DNA of 64,000 nucleotides from Copromyces sp. CBS 386.78 (lineage: Eukaryota; Ascomycota; Sordariomycetes; Sordariales; Sordariaceae). Within the stretch, counting starts at the first letter, position 1. Each line of letters begins with the position of its first letter. Both the position numbers and the translations under genes were made by a program. Shown one piece after another: positions 24,347-36,749 of the stretch. The stretch is taken from NCBI GenBank assembly GCA_030685235.1, contig MU839096.1, positions 124,001 through 188,000 on the forward strand, read 5' to 3'. A model generated the notes under the pieces. It searched no databases. It was given only the letters and a program-made list of their open reading frames with translations, and was not told the DNA's origin.

Positions 24347-25575
24347 GTTTGTTACTGTGACCATGAAGACAGTAGGTATGTACCACTGTATCATGAAATC
24401 ATTGTCAGTACACCAATAAACACACATGGATAGCTTCCCAGAAGCTGCTAGTGCTCACCGTTTAGGGGGCTTGTAGGTGTCGAGGAGTTCCGATTAACCG
24501 AAAGAGCTCCAAGAGACTCAAGTTAATGGCTCCTGGAAGGTTAGTACGTGCTGATTGTTGATGATCGGCTAAGTCGGAGGGGTCCTTGGACGAGATGCGT
24601 CTCAAGTCGGAGGGGCGATCAGTTGACTGTAAAAGCGAGCTGGTCTAGTGGACTTGAGGAAGTCTGCGTTCAAGGATATGGCGCGCTGCAAAATTTTGTC
24701 TCGGTGGTATGATTGCTTTAGGCAAATAGTTGTGTGGAATAAGCGAGAGCTTGAAGAAAGCAATCCAACAAAATCGAGAGCGGTAGAAGTGGTTTTCCTG
24801 CAGCGTGGATATGTGAATGTGGTGAAGTGGAAGGAGAAGGCGGGTCGAAGATTAGTTTACTTTGGAAAGGACGACCTGTTTCGTCTGCACAACGTGGTTG
24901 CCATGGTAACCAACCGTGGGTGGCAGCTGGCGGCTGCCATCGAACGCTTGGACCATCAAGGAAAAGGCGGTAGCGGCACACGCTCCGCAAATCCCAAAGG
25001 CAGAAAGTCAAAGGCCCGGTCTTGGCAAATTTTCATTTTCACGACGACCGTGACCTTACCCGTGCAGGCGTCAAGGTCCACATTGAAGTGGAACCGACCC
25101 ATCAAGGCGGATCCTTTCAAACGTCGTCCAGGCTCCGGGGGCCCGCTCGCTCCTCCAAGAAAGACCACTGTGGAGTTCCGTTCCCTGACTGCCGCGTTGC
25201 GCAGCGCATGATCCTGTCGACGACAAGCACGAGCCGACCACCAGCATGGACCATTTTTGAACTGAATGAACACCAAACAACCTCGCCTGCCTGCGATTCA
25301 TATTCATTTTTAAAGAATAGGCATTGCCCTATTATCACTTACGAGACCTGTGTCGCTGTTTCTCGACCTCTCGACTGCTTCAAGAACGAACCGACCAAGC
25401 CAACTTTCGGTCCCCCGCCCTAGCATGTGGGATTAAGTCGATTGCGACAATCAAACGCTTCACGCTTCATGCTTCACGCTTGAATAGCGCGACAACCCAC
25501 GAAAGTATCCGTCAAAGCATTACAGTGGTCCGCCAGACAGACGGCAGTTCGACAGGTGCCAAAGAATCCGCAGCT
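24347..25575. other. Divergent promoter region between cdc20 and the Kelch/BTB gene
   Basis: About 1.2 kb separates two head-to-head genes and must contain both promoters. A 187-codon frame at 24648-25211 lies in it but has no domain and overlaps frames on the other strand. Confidence 0.5.
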
Positions 25576-27923
25576 ATGGCACACCCTTCGACCCCCGCAG
25601 GCCACTCTCCCTCCATCTTTGGAGGTCCAACCCCAGCCATGTCCGGCGCTGGACCGATCCCCTCGTCCATGACAACGTCAACTCTCACACCAGCCTCGGC
25701 TGCTTCTTCCAATAATACCTACATCATGCCGAACTCTCCCTTCAAGAACCGTGGTGATGGGTACCGCCCCAAAGTCACCCGGACCCTGGGACAGCGTCCT
25801 GCCTGTCTCGTCAACGCATCCGTCACCTACTGCGGGAACAACCAAATCTACGCCTTCGGAGGTTTTGATCAATACACCGACGAGGTCTACAATCATGTGT
25901 TGAGGCTGGACCTGGTCAGTCATCAATGGAGCCTAGTTGACAACTATGGCGACATTCCTGGCGTTCGAATGGGTTAGTGTTACCTGGCCCGTCATGCTTA
26001 TATCGTGGTATTTCTCCCCCTCTTGAACCTAGCTGACTTATATCTTGAGCAGGTCATACTGCGACCCTGTACAAAGGAGACAAACTCTTAGTGTTCGGCG
26101 GCGAGAATGAACACAGAACCTATCTTTCCGACCTCATCATCTTCGATCTCAAAACCGCACACTGGACCCAGCCACAAGTGACAGGGCCGATTCCCAAAGG
26201 TCGCGCTAGACATGCAGCCGTTCTACACCAAGACAAGCTATTCATCATTGGCGGGATTACGGGTCACGACAACTACGTTCTCGACGACATCTGCTACCTG
26301 GACCTGAAAACGTTTACCTGGTCAAGGTCCTGGCGATTTGTGGGCCGGTTCGATCATTCAGCTTACATATGGGGCGAAAGAGTTTGGGTATTCGGGGGTC
26401 TCAGTGAAGAAATGGACAAGGTTAGCGACATCTGGTGGCTAGATCTTAAGGGAAGTCCGGCCTTCGATTCACCCCCGCAGATTGGCTCGATGGATCGTTC
26501 CGGTATGGCTCGAAGCGCCATTTCTCCAAGGCCCTCCTACCCTGCAGCACAATCCCCGATTGTTGGGTCATCTGGATATGCCGCAAATTCGAGGACTGCG
26601 CAAGTCAACCCCCCGTCGTTTCATCTCAAGACCTACGCTCCTCCTGCACCTGGTGCTGTTTCGGCTCTTAAGTTTGTCAATGGCCCCAACGTGCCATCGC
26701 AGGGACAAGGCATTCATTTCCATGTCTACTCGTCAGGTACCCTTCTGGACTTTGTTACACCGGCGGCGACTATCTCGTCCAAGGAATGCTCCTTGTCCGC
26801 TCTCGACCTTGGATCTCTCCGATGGCAGAAGTTGGCCGAGGGCCGGGAGATATTCAAGCCCGGATATCGCTGGCACTATTGCACCATGAACGAAGACGGA
26901 ACCAAGGCCTGGCTGCTAGGGTGCCCTACGGAGCCAAACGTACTGGACCATGGAGGCACTGGCCTCGAGGAGTACTTGTCCGATATCATGGAAATCGATT
27001 TACGCCGGTATGGGTTCTTGGGGAACAACTTTACCCCAGAACCGCGGGCGGACATCACACGGCCGTCTTCGCGAGCGCGTCATATCGAACAGCCGTCCAA
27101 GGGGCTTGGATGTGATCTCGCCAAACTCTTCGACCAACCTCCTGAGACTGGAAGTGGCACGGATTTTATTGTCACAGCTCTGTCTCGCGATTATGATGAA
27201 GAGGAGATCATGGGGTCCGCGCTCTGTCACGCTTCCGAATCGATGGACGATGATCAGACCTGGCTGTCGCCGGATGCGCCCACGTCTCCGCCAATCCATG
27301 TCCATCGACTGATTCTCCAGGCACGCTGGCCACATTTCGCACGTCTATGGTCGAGCCAAATGGCCGAATTTCACACCAAGAAGATGCACATACCAGAGCC
27401 CTATAGTGTTGTTAAGGCATTCTTATATTATCTTTACACGGACCGCATCGATCCCGGCTCTGAAGAGGATGAGAGCATCACGGCCGACTTGTCAGACGTG
27501 GCTGGCCTTCTTGTCATGTCCAACATCTACAATATCCCTCACCTCCGCCTCCTTTGCGTAAACAGACTAGCAAAGGAGCTTGATGTGGATCACGCATGTA
27601 TCATTTGGTACTGTGCCGGCATGGCGAACGAGGAGTGGCTGCGGAAACGGGCCGCCACCTTCTGTATGACGCACTGGGGCAGGGTAGTACGCACGCTCGG
27701 CTTCCAGAGGCTTCCAAGGGCGGCTCTTGTCGAGCTCTCTCAGGAAGTCGATATGGAAGGCCGTGTGATTGGCGGTGACGAGCTGGATTTAATGGTGGGG
27801 ATCGATGGTCGTTACCATGACGGAGGCTCTGGGGCGTCACGCCGTAAGGAAAGCATAAGTAGCAACCAGACGCAAGTACTTGAGGACGAGCTTGATGAAG
27901 ACGAGGGCATGGAGATGTCATGA
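25576..27923 (+). CDS. Kelch-repeat and BTB-domain protein, Ral2-like
   Basis: Two exons, 25576-25972 and 26053-27923, joined in phase 1, encode 755 residues. After a Ser/Thr/Pro-rich N-terminus, Kelch repeats run from about residue 75 to 270, with the diagnostic blades QIYAFGGFDQYTDEVYN, LLVFGGENEHRTYLSDL, LFIIGGITGHDNYVLDD and VWVFGGLSEEMDKVSDIWW. A second, more divergent propeller-like part follows. A BTB/POZ fold is read from about residue 503 to 620 (IHVHRLILQARWPHF, VVKAFLYYLYTDRID). The C-terminus is acidic. This Kelch-then-BTB order matches the fission-yeast Ral2 family, which acts in Ras1 activation for mating and cell shape, so a Ras-pathway role is possible by homology only. The first ATG of the frame after upstream in-frame non-ATG codons was chosen. 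Confidence 0.85.
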
Positions 27924-29357
27924 ACCGCAAGGTCTCGCCTTTCGTCATTGCAAGGAATGCCTTTTTACTTTATCATTACTATTCTCCTCGTGTTTGGATT
28001 CGTTCTAGACATAAAGAAGGAGTGGAGGAAGTGGCTAGTGGGACAAGAAGGCAGGCCTTGGGGGTGACAGGAATAGGCACTGAAGTGATCACAGGCCCGC
28101 CGGACGTGTTGGGTCCTTTTAGTGTGTTTGTTGGTGTATCGCTGATGTGGTAGATGGATATGTTGGACAGAGTTGGCTTTCCGTACGATGAGCCCTTCAA
28201 GCATCCTTTGACAAGGTAGCCTTCCGGAAAAAGTCCAAGAATTGGGGAAAGATGACACTTTCCCAGAGGCATTGCAATGGCGTTGGCGTAATTGATGGGT
28301 CTTCTTTCGTCGAAACGCATGAAGATTGTTCTTCTTTCTTGTGCCTTACGGTTAGTATGGTCCTTAGTTGGCAATCTGAACTTATAACCCATATATTCAT
28401 ACAGAGTGCTGAGCGTGACGTTGGCTTGGTCATAAAGTGTCCAGAAGAACAACATCGACGGTTACGACCGCCCCAAAGGTACCTAGATATACAATCGGGT
28501 AGCCTACCAAGAACCAGTGATAAACCGGGCCCCTTGAACTTCAAACTGTCATGTTAAAGTACAAGTATATCTCATTGCCTCATCTTCAAAGAGCGGTTAT
28601 CCATCCGAAATTCCTTTACGACAACTTGCAATGGATGTTCCGAAAGTTTATGGAGTGCAGACTTGCAGGGTCGTAGAAGACGGATCAGAAAGACTCGCAG
28701 CATGCAATGCCGGTCGGCAAGTGCCCATGCAGGCAGTGTTACCCACTGAAATGTTCTTGCCGAGGTTCACAAGCCGCCCGAAAGCGACAAAGCAGCAAGA
28801 GTGGTCGCCCCCCAGACTGACGTTCTCCACTTTCCGCTGCTACGACATCGACCCCCTCTGTCAATGCTCGATCATACCTACATTTGTCTGGGGAATCTGA
28901 CATCTTTTACCCGAACGTCTCAAAGAGAAGTCTCAGAAATAAAATCGTTATTAATTCAATCGTTGATACCACGCCCATTAAATCTACTTATTGATCCTGT
29001 CTCCTCCCTCGCGCGGCCCTTTCCTTTGACGAGTTTACGCGAGGCAGCCGCCAAATCGGGATCCCCAGCTAAGCCCAGCCCTCGCCACCGCGGCAACCCT
29101 TTACCAGCCCAGGCGCCCAGCCAGCTCTCGGCAGCAAAGTGCAGTGGTCCTGACGCTTGTCGCATCGCTCACGCATTCTGTCCCCGTCGCACTGTCGCAC
29201 GTCGCACATCGCTTAAGACTGACGACCATCCCTCGGCGACCACCGGTGACAGACACCCTGTTCTCGCTTTCTCCCTTACCGGTCCATTAAGTCATCCCTC
29301 GAGCACTACCACCGGCCATCAACGGCGGAGGAATCAGATAATCCACACACAATCGCC
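27924..29357. other. Gene-free interval upstream of pex13
   Basis: About 1.4 kb of flank and promoter. Open frames on both strands are short and unrecognised; no repeat or RNA gene was seen. Confidence 0.45.
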
Positions 29358-30875
29358 ATGGCATCCCCTCCGAAACCCTGGGAAAGGAACGGCGCGGCGT
29401 CTGGCGCATCGGGTACGTTTTTCCGTCTACTTTCCATGTTTGTTGCCCGACAATTAGGGGACTAACATTGAATCCCTAATGACACAGCGCCCGCACCAGC
29501 AGCCTCCTCGGCCGCGACGCCATCATCAGACTCGAACACGACGACAACCTCAGGCTCAACCCCGGCCATCCCCGCGAGGCCTGCCAGTCTGACCGCCTCC
29601 GTCAACCAAAATGCCGCCAACTACAGCAGGCCGATGGGCGCCATGGGCGCCTCACCATACGGCGTAGGAGGTGTGGGCTCGTACGGCACAACATACGGCT
29701 CTTCATACGGCTCGGCATATTCTTCGCCGTATTCCAGCCCCTATTCTAGGTATGGGGGTATGGGCGGCTATGGCAGTTCGATGTATGGCGGTTATGGCGG
29801 ATCAATGTATGGCGGTGGCATGTACGGCGGCGGCGGCATGTATGGAGGAGGTATGGGTGGCATGCCAGGCGATCCCAACAACCCGGAAAGCTTGACCAAC
29901 CGCTTCAACATGAGCACGATGGCCACGTTCCAGATGTTGGAAGGTATCGTCGGCGCGTTCGGAGGTTTTGCGCAAATGCTTGAGAGCACTTATATGGCGA
30001 CACACTCGAGTTTCTTCGGTACGTTATATCATGATGTTTGCCCATCCCCACCAGTCTGGCGCAACTGATTCACTAACATCAGCTTAGCCATGGTCGCTGT
30101 CGCAGAGCAATTTGGCAACCTTCGCCAGACGCTAGGCTCCATCCTCGGCATCTTCACCATCATGCGCTGGATCAGGACCGTGTTCGCCAAGATCACCGGC
30201 AAGCCTCTACCAGTGGACGCCACCAGCCTCACCCCAGCCTCGTTTGCGATGTTCGAGGGACGCGGCAAGGGCGGTGCCGCTGCCGCCGCCGGTGGTGCTG
30301 CCGGTGCCATGCCCAAGCCCAGCCGAAAGCCGCTCATCTTCTTCGTTCTTGCCGCGTTCGGCCTGCCCTACGTGATGAGCAGGGTGATCAAGTCGCTAGC
30401 CTCCAACGCCGAGGAAGAGGAGAAGAAGCGCCAGCTCGTGGTCGCCCAGCAACAAACCATCGACCCGACCAAGCTCGAGTTCTGCCGCGTCCTGTACGAC
30501 TTCTCGCCCGCCACGCAAGGAAATGGCGAGATTGTCCCGGGCGTCGACCTTGAAGTTCACAAGGGCGATCTGGTCGCCATCCTCAGCAAGAGCGACCCTC
30601 TCGGCCAGCCGAGCGAGTGGTGGAAGTGCCGTGCCCGTGACGGGAGAATTGGCTATCTACCCCAAACCTTCCTCGAGGTGCTTAAGAAGCCGGGACACCC
30701 CGTTGCCGCTATTACCGGAGCCCCGTCCATCAGCATCGACGGTGACACTAGGGCCAACTCCCTGAGCAGCATCCTCAGCGACGCGGGCAAGAAAGAGTTG
30801 GTTCCGGCCCTACCAGCGGCCAAGGCTAGCGATATCAGCGTGGAGAGTTTCCAGAAGTCGCAGTTCTTTTCTTAA
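29358..30875 (+). CDS. pex13: Peroxisomal membrane docking protein Pex13
   Basis: Pex13 is an integral peroxisomal membrane protein of the docking complex that receives cargo-loaded Pex5 and Pex7 together with Pex14. Exons 29358-29412, 29488-30018 and 30088-30875 join in phase 1 at both junctions to give 457 residues. The N-terminus begins MASPPKPWER. A Tyr/Gly/Ser/Met-rich low-complexity region (about residues 70-160, YGGYGGSMYGGG-type repeats) is typical of fungal Pex13. The segment from FNMSTMATFQMLEGIVGAF through SSFFAMVAVAEQFGNLRQT is the conserved core, split by intron 2. A membrane span lies near residues 276-296 (FFVLAAFGLPYVMSRVI). The SH3 domain follows at about 325-390 (FCRVLYDFSP, WWKCRARDGRIGYLPQTF). 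The start is the ATG that allows the short first exon to splice in frame. Confidence 0.95.
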
Positions 30876-32842
30876 AGAGGTAACAGACGCAGGCGAAACG
30901 GTCTTGTCAACATGCACATCGATGCACCGCGGTTGATGAAGCCACCCTCTTCTCGCCTTCGGCACTCGGTCTCCCTAGCTTGAGTGCAAGCCATGGGTTT
31001 ACGACGTGCAATGCACCGGCCTCGTGTGAGCGGCTCCCCAGCGACCGAACGAATCGCCAACCCAACGACCAGACACCGCAGCAGCCAAAGTCCGAACCCC
31101 TTACTCACACCGACGTTACTGGAAATCACCATCCTTTGCGGTCATAGGAAGACCATAATGCAGCTACGAAGATGCACATAAACGCGCTTCTTCAACCTAA
31201 TCAACGAATGGAAAAGAGGGCGGAAACTCTTAATACGGTCGTCACCACATAAGCAGACGGAAACACAACAATTAGTCACGACAATATCATCATCATAGAC
31301 TCTTACATCCTTAAACGCCTGGGTGACACAGTTATGGATACGTCTTCGCCAGACACTGATCCACCTGAGCGAGGTCGCGAGTACGAAGGAGGAGACATTG
31401 AGCATTTGAGCATAGTGGAGGGAGGAAGCGATAAAAAGCTAAAGAATACCAAGATGAAAATCGGAGGCGAGCTGAAGGGGAAGCGGGGCAAGGCGTATCC
31501 CACGCCAGACGATATAGGCATAGGGACGGTTAGCTTACATACACAAAGGGGTGTCTGTCTGCTTGTGTTGGTTGTTTGTTGTTGAGTTGTATACCTTGTA
31601 GCGATTATTTTGTTCAGTATCAGATATATCCTTACCGTATCGTATGTGTGTCATCGTTACTCATACCTTGGTCTTTTCATTAGCGAGTTTAGTTGTATGA
31701 AGAAGGATAAAAGTTGAGAGGTTGAAAGACAGGGCAGCGGTAAATAACGTGAATAATACCTTACGGACTAAGAAGCGGCCGTTGCCCAGTTAGGTTTATG
31801 AATGAGATTAACCATGAATGTCGCCTCTTTTCCATTCTTACCTGTCTCGCTCACACCTTCCAATGTGGTCTTATTGCCCAGGGGCATGTACTCATCAATC
31901 GATGTTCAGCTTCCATACACAGGTTGTGATGGCACATGCCAGCGCCTTTCTATCAGGTCTTTGGGGTTCTGTCTCATCTGTCATTGTACATAAGAACCTC
32001 CACCCATTCTATCCGATGTAGACTGGTTTCATGCTCTTTCGGTTACATCTTGAAGATATTCTCGCTTCGGTCAGTTCTTTTGGTGTATCGGTCCTCAAAC
32101 TACGTGCTATGACAGATATCTCGACACTTCTATCTCGCAACAAGCCGTTGTGACGATGTCGCCATCCATCTCCTAGGAGATTGTTGAAAGCACCGGCTAT
32201 CCAACTAACCTAAATATATACCCTCGTCAACTCGCCCCCCCCAAAAAAAACGGCAACGACGTGAATCGGATGCGAGACGTACAAGCAGGCTGGAAAAGAG
32301 TAGAAGAGCCTTATTTGCGTAAGCCGAACGGAAGACGCCAGGTTGAAGGACTACTCGGGGGTCAAACGCCCCGGCTCCTAGCCACCCGTAGGCGGACTAG
32401 AGCAACCTCAAGCGCGGAGCACTACCTTAACTAGAGTTTCACAGGCGGTTCCCCGAGCCCCGTGTGGTGTGGTTCAATTGCAAATGGAAGGTGCGCGTCA
32501 CGCCGCTCGACCACGTTCGGAGCCCTTAAAGGTTGTTGAAAGCACTGTAATGGCCATTCGACTAACCTATACCATATATGCCCATAAGCCGCCCCCTTGG
32601 GAGGTACAAGGTGACGGAAAACTTCTTCTCCTCTTTGAAAAAATCCTCTGTTTTGTCTACTCTTTGAAATAGTCCCGAGTTATGCTTGTTAATAGATCCT
32701 TTTCATTATGTACGTAGTTTGTCTTTTTCCATCATCAACTTTTCAACTTTGATCGCATCCTCAAAAACATTTCCGGACGTGGAAGCCTTCATTCTTATGC
32801 CTCCGTACTCTGTTTTGTTTGCGCGGTGGTAATTTGGTCAAC
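30876..32842. other. Gene-free interval between convergent pex13 and dus3
   Basis: About 2 kb without a recognisable gene. It contains a diverged pair of direct repeats (separate entry). An 83-codon frame at 31334-31585 has no domain. Confidence 0.45.
32181..32595. repeat. Diverged direct-repeat pair, about 60 bases each
   Basis: A block starting TTGTTGAAAGCAC near 32181, continuing through ACTAACCTA and an AT-rich ATATAT/CCC section to a C run, recurs in the same orientation near 32532. Both copies share TTGTTGAAAGCAC, CGACTAACCTA-like and CCCCC blocks. They are about 350 bases apart. Nature unknown; they may flank a degraded element. Confidence 0.45.
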
Positions 32843-35211
32843 TTAACCCTCGGCCTCGATATTCTCGTAGGCGTTGGACTTGTGCTTGGGCTGGAACTTG
32901 AAGTTGGGAGGAGCAGGGCCGAGGAACATTTCACTGTTAGAAGAGATGGTGTTAGCGAACGAATTCCGAGAACAGACTTCTTCGGGGGGGGGGGGGGGCG
33001 GCAGACTCCAAGGAGGGGGAAAAAAAAATAACTGACCTGATCTTAATCCAATCCAAATAATTCTTACTAGCCAACAACGTCTCCAGCTCATTCCTCCCCT
33101 TATACGCCGGCGGCCGATCGTTCATAGCAGGAGGCAAGTACTCCAACAAGCCAATCGGCACATAACGATGGAAGAAGCTCAGGAACTCCAGCAAGAAGCG
33201 ACGGGTATAGTTGAGTCCCAGCTCATCCGATCCCCACGCCTCCATGCCGTACTTGGCAAACTTTTCCACGTACGCCAACCGCTCCGTGGCCGACTTATCC
33301 AGGTACTGGCCCGCGCTGATCTCCTCAAAGATCCACGGCTTGATGATGGCGCCGCGGCCGACCATGACACTGTCCACACCGGCGTTGTCGACGTGGTTGA
33401 AGTAGTCCACGTGCGAGTAGCAGTCGCCGTTGCCGACAAAGTACATCCTTCCGCCGTTGGGCAAGCTGCGCTCGTCCGCCTCACGGATCGTGTCCTGTAA
33501 GGAGTTGGACGTCTCGTTGAACGACTTGACCAGCGCCGCGCACTCGGCGATGTAGCTCCAGTCCGCGGCTTTAGTGTACCGCTGCTGGCGGGTGCGACCG
33601 TGCAGCGTGACGGCCGCGCAGCCGGGGGCTCCTGAAACGGCCCGGATGTCGGGGGCGCCGAGAGCGAGACGCTCGACGAGCTTTTGGGCTGTCAGGCGGT
33701 CGTCGCGGATGCCCATGCGGATCTTGGCGGTCACGGGCACCTCGCCTGACACCATGCTCATGCCGCGGATCATGCGCTCGAGTTTTGAAGGGGCGTCGAG
33801 CAAGGCGGAGCCGGCGCCGGACTTGTAGACCATGTCGATGGGACAGCCGCAGTTGAGGTCGATGACGCGGAGGTGGGGGAGGTAGCGGGAGAGGGTCTCG
33901 GCCGACTTGATGGCGATCCACGGGGCGTTCGCAGTGATCTGGACGCCGAACTTGAGATCCTTGGCGTTGTCGTAGGCTGGGTCGAGGAGGCCGGTAGGGG
34001 TGTACCGAGGAGGAGTGATTTCGCTCTCGTGGGCGCGCATCAAGGTCCAGTCGGCCTTTTGTCCTTGGAGGAGAGGAAGGCCAAGGGCCATTTCGGAATA
34101 GGTGATTTCGGCGCCCAGCTCGACGCAGAGACGGCGGAAAGGCAGGTTGCCTTGGGTGGTCAGGGGGGCGAGCACGGGGGTCTCGCGTCCGAAGTAGATC
34201 CTGCGCTTTTCTGAGGGCTTCAAGGGGGGCTCGACATATTGAGCCGCATAGTCCTTAGCCACGTCGTCGTCGTCTTTTTGTTTGTGGTAGTGAATGCGGG
34301 CAAGCTCGGAGTCCTTGGCCATCCATTTCAGGTATTGATCGGACTTTTCGTGCTGGATCTTTTTCCTCGACAGGGCGAGCTTGATAGCCGGGGCGACAAC
34401 GTTGTAAACACCAGCCCTAGCATCCATCGACTCCTCTTCGGGTGGTACTGAAGGGGTGGTCTCGGGCTTAATCCTAGAAGGGTCCTCGGTGAGAACCAAC
34501 TCCTTCCGGCCATCCTCGTGCTCGACCTCCTTCATATGGCTTTCCACAAAGAGACAACGCCAACCGGATGAGCACTTGCCGTGGGTCTCCCAGACCGGGC
34601 ACTTGCCTCCAAAAACTTGAAGATCAGGGCGGCGGCCCTCCTTCAGGTACTTGCGGATGTCGTGAAGAGCGTTGCAACGATCGCCGTGCTTGCAGTTCCG
34701 GGGGGAGAACTCGGGAGTCCAGGCAACAGAGTTGCACAGGCGCTGAGCATCGGCAAAGATACCGAACTCACGCTCCTTGTTCTGACCCTTTGGCCTCTTC
34801 TTCTTTCCGTCTTTTCCAGCAGCACCAGTCTCAGCATCAGGAGCAGTCCTTCCCTCGGCAGCATCATCATCGACTACCTCGGCGGTTTTGGCCACTTGGC
34901 TTGGGGGCACAACGAGATACCTAGGACATGTAAGCTTTAATGAAGAGATCAGAAGATGAACCAGTGATAAAGCTAGCCACTTACTCTGCCTTGATGGGGG
35001 CAATGCCCCTTCTCTTATCCCTGTCATCCTGTCGTTGCTCCTTGGGCTTCTCGTCTTCAATTTGAGGTTGAGATTGCGATGGCTCTTCTTGGACTTGAGG
35101 GACGGGGGCATCGTCCAGCTTAACGCGCTTCGTTGCTGGCTCGGCGTCTTGAACCGCAACAGCGTCGACGGGCTCCTCGATGGGGCGCTTTGCCGTCTCT
35201 TGGGACTCCAT
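32843..35211 (-). CDS. dus3: tRNA-dihydrouridine(47) synthase Dus3
   Basis: Dus3 is a flavin enzyme that reduces uridine 47 in the variable loop of tRNAs to dihydrouridine using NAD(P)H. Exons 35211-34985, 34920-33037 and 32933-32843 give 733 residues with consistent phase 2 junctions. A lysine-rich N-terminal tail leads to two CCCH zinc fingers, [13 protein letters not shown] and [16 protein letters not shown], which distinguish Dus3 from the other Dus enzymes. The TIM-barrel follows ([17 protein letters not shown] for FMN, then GVQITANAP). The catalytic cysteine lies in [25 protein letters not shown] context at about residue 430. [18 protein letters not shown] and VGNGDCYS are further flavin and RNA contacts. 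The helical C-terminal domain is followed by a conserved tail ([20 protein letters not shown]) on the last exon. Intron 2 contains a 13-base G run on the plus strand. Confidence 0.96.
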
Positions 35212-36749
35212 TTTGATTTGGAGACTGGAAGTGTACCTGAATGAGTCTGACCCCCGTTCGGCGCAAGTCGTTTATGAGACTAATCACTGGATTGCCGGCC
35301 GGGATGTGAAATTTGCATTTGTGTTGTACCCCCGGGCCCGTTCTCGGGAACCGTGACAGGTACCCACTCAAATTGTACTGACTGCATCCCCAGGAACGGC
35401 GAGTCTTTGTACACTAGACTGGGGGGCCCACAGCGGGGTTAGCGAGCAATCGGTGCTTTTGGTGCCGAAGATAGGTTGGATTTGGTGGGGTGCAACGCCG
35501 ATGCCCGTGAATCTGCTTCCTCTTGGACGGGAGTCGGCTCCAACATTCAATTCGGTACCTCCTTTCCATTTTGTGTGCTGGGGCTTGGGAATGGCCGCTC
35601 CCTCTGTGAGAGGAATTCTTGAATACTTCATGGGACGGAATCTGAGCAATGGTTAACTGCTTGTTGAACCGAGTGTGAACAATCACAGCAATCTGTTACA
35701 ATTCTGGCCAGCAAGGTGCTGGTCTGTAGGGCTGAGGCTTCCAAATCTGGACAGTCCCAAGATTGTTAAGAGTCCACAAAGTCCCGTCCTGTCTGCAACC
35801 CCACAGACCGGGCATCATCCGGGTGGCCTGTCAACAGTACCGTGCCTGTACCGACAACATTTTGATCAAGAGATCTCGCCCGGACTCTATCATCGGATCT
35901 CTCGATCGGATACTCCACATAGGACACGGGCCGCTGTGCTACCAGATGGCAAGCAATGCTGCATATAGTAAATAGCAACCATGTATCCAAGGCCCGGTCG
36001 TTACTCGACCAAACATGCCCCAGAGCTTACAATATGACATGTATACAGGATGGTACCAGCGCCGAGGATTCAAAGTTGTAAACAGACCGGAAGCTCGCCG
36101 TCAAATGGCTTCGGCATGCCTCCGAATATGGTCCCGGATTAAACTAAAGACGGGACTCCCGTCGGCAAGTGGATTTTCGGCAGAGGCCCGGAGCGGAGAA
36201 GACTTGGGACGGGAGGATGAGACCCCCAATCCGGGCAGGCCTCTTCTGGTGGAAAATGCATGGCACTGTTAAGGTAATGAACGAATGGCCAAATGGCACC
36301 CCGCCCGCCCACAGTGACAAGTTTATGCAGGGCCCGCGGTGTGTGTGGAGGGCTGACAATCGAGGCCTTGCTTCTTCCAATGCCGCCCAATTACAGCACT
36401 GGCGTATGATTTAGACCGGTTTCTCCAACAAACATTACAGTAACACCTCCTCACTGCCCTGCTTGCCTGTCTCTTGTCAACCAACATTTGAAACTTCCCG
36501 TCTCTCGCTACCTCTGCAGGTACAACCAAGTTCCCTTCGCTCCCGGTACCTGATCGCCAACTAGGCCCCTATAGTTCGCTCGCCCTATCGACGTATTCAG
36601 CTCGTGCCGCATCGCATTGGCCAAACGCTACCGAGACGCTATCGACACGGACAAAGGGGGCACCGAATACACGGCATCGGGATTCCCTCTCCTCGTCCGC
36701 TGAGAACCCGTTCAATTGATGCGCCGCGACATGCGCATATAAATCCACG
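35212..36749. other. Divergent intergenic region between dus3 and a Kelch gene
   Basis: About 1.5 kb holds both promoters of a head-to-head gene pair. No gene, RNA or repeat was recognised. Confidence 0.45.

Noticed and set aside
24648..25211. 187-codon open frame between cdc20 and the Kelch/BTB gene
   Set aside because: No domain, starts with a non-preferred codon, overlaps open frames on the other strand, and lies in a region needed as a divergent promoter.
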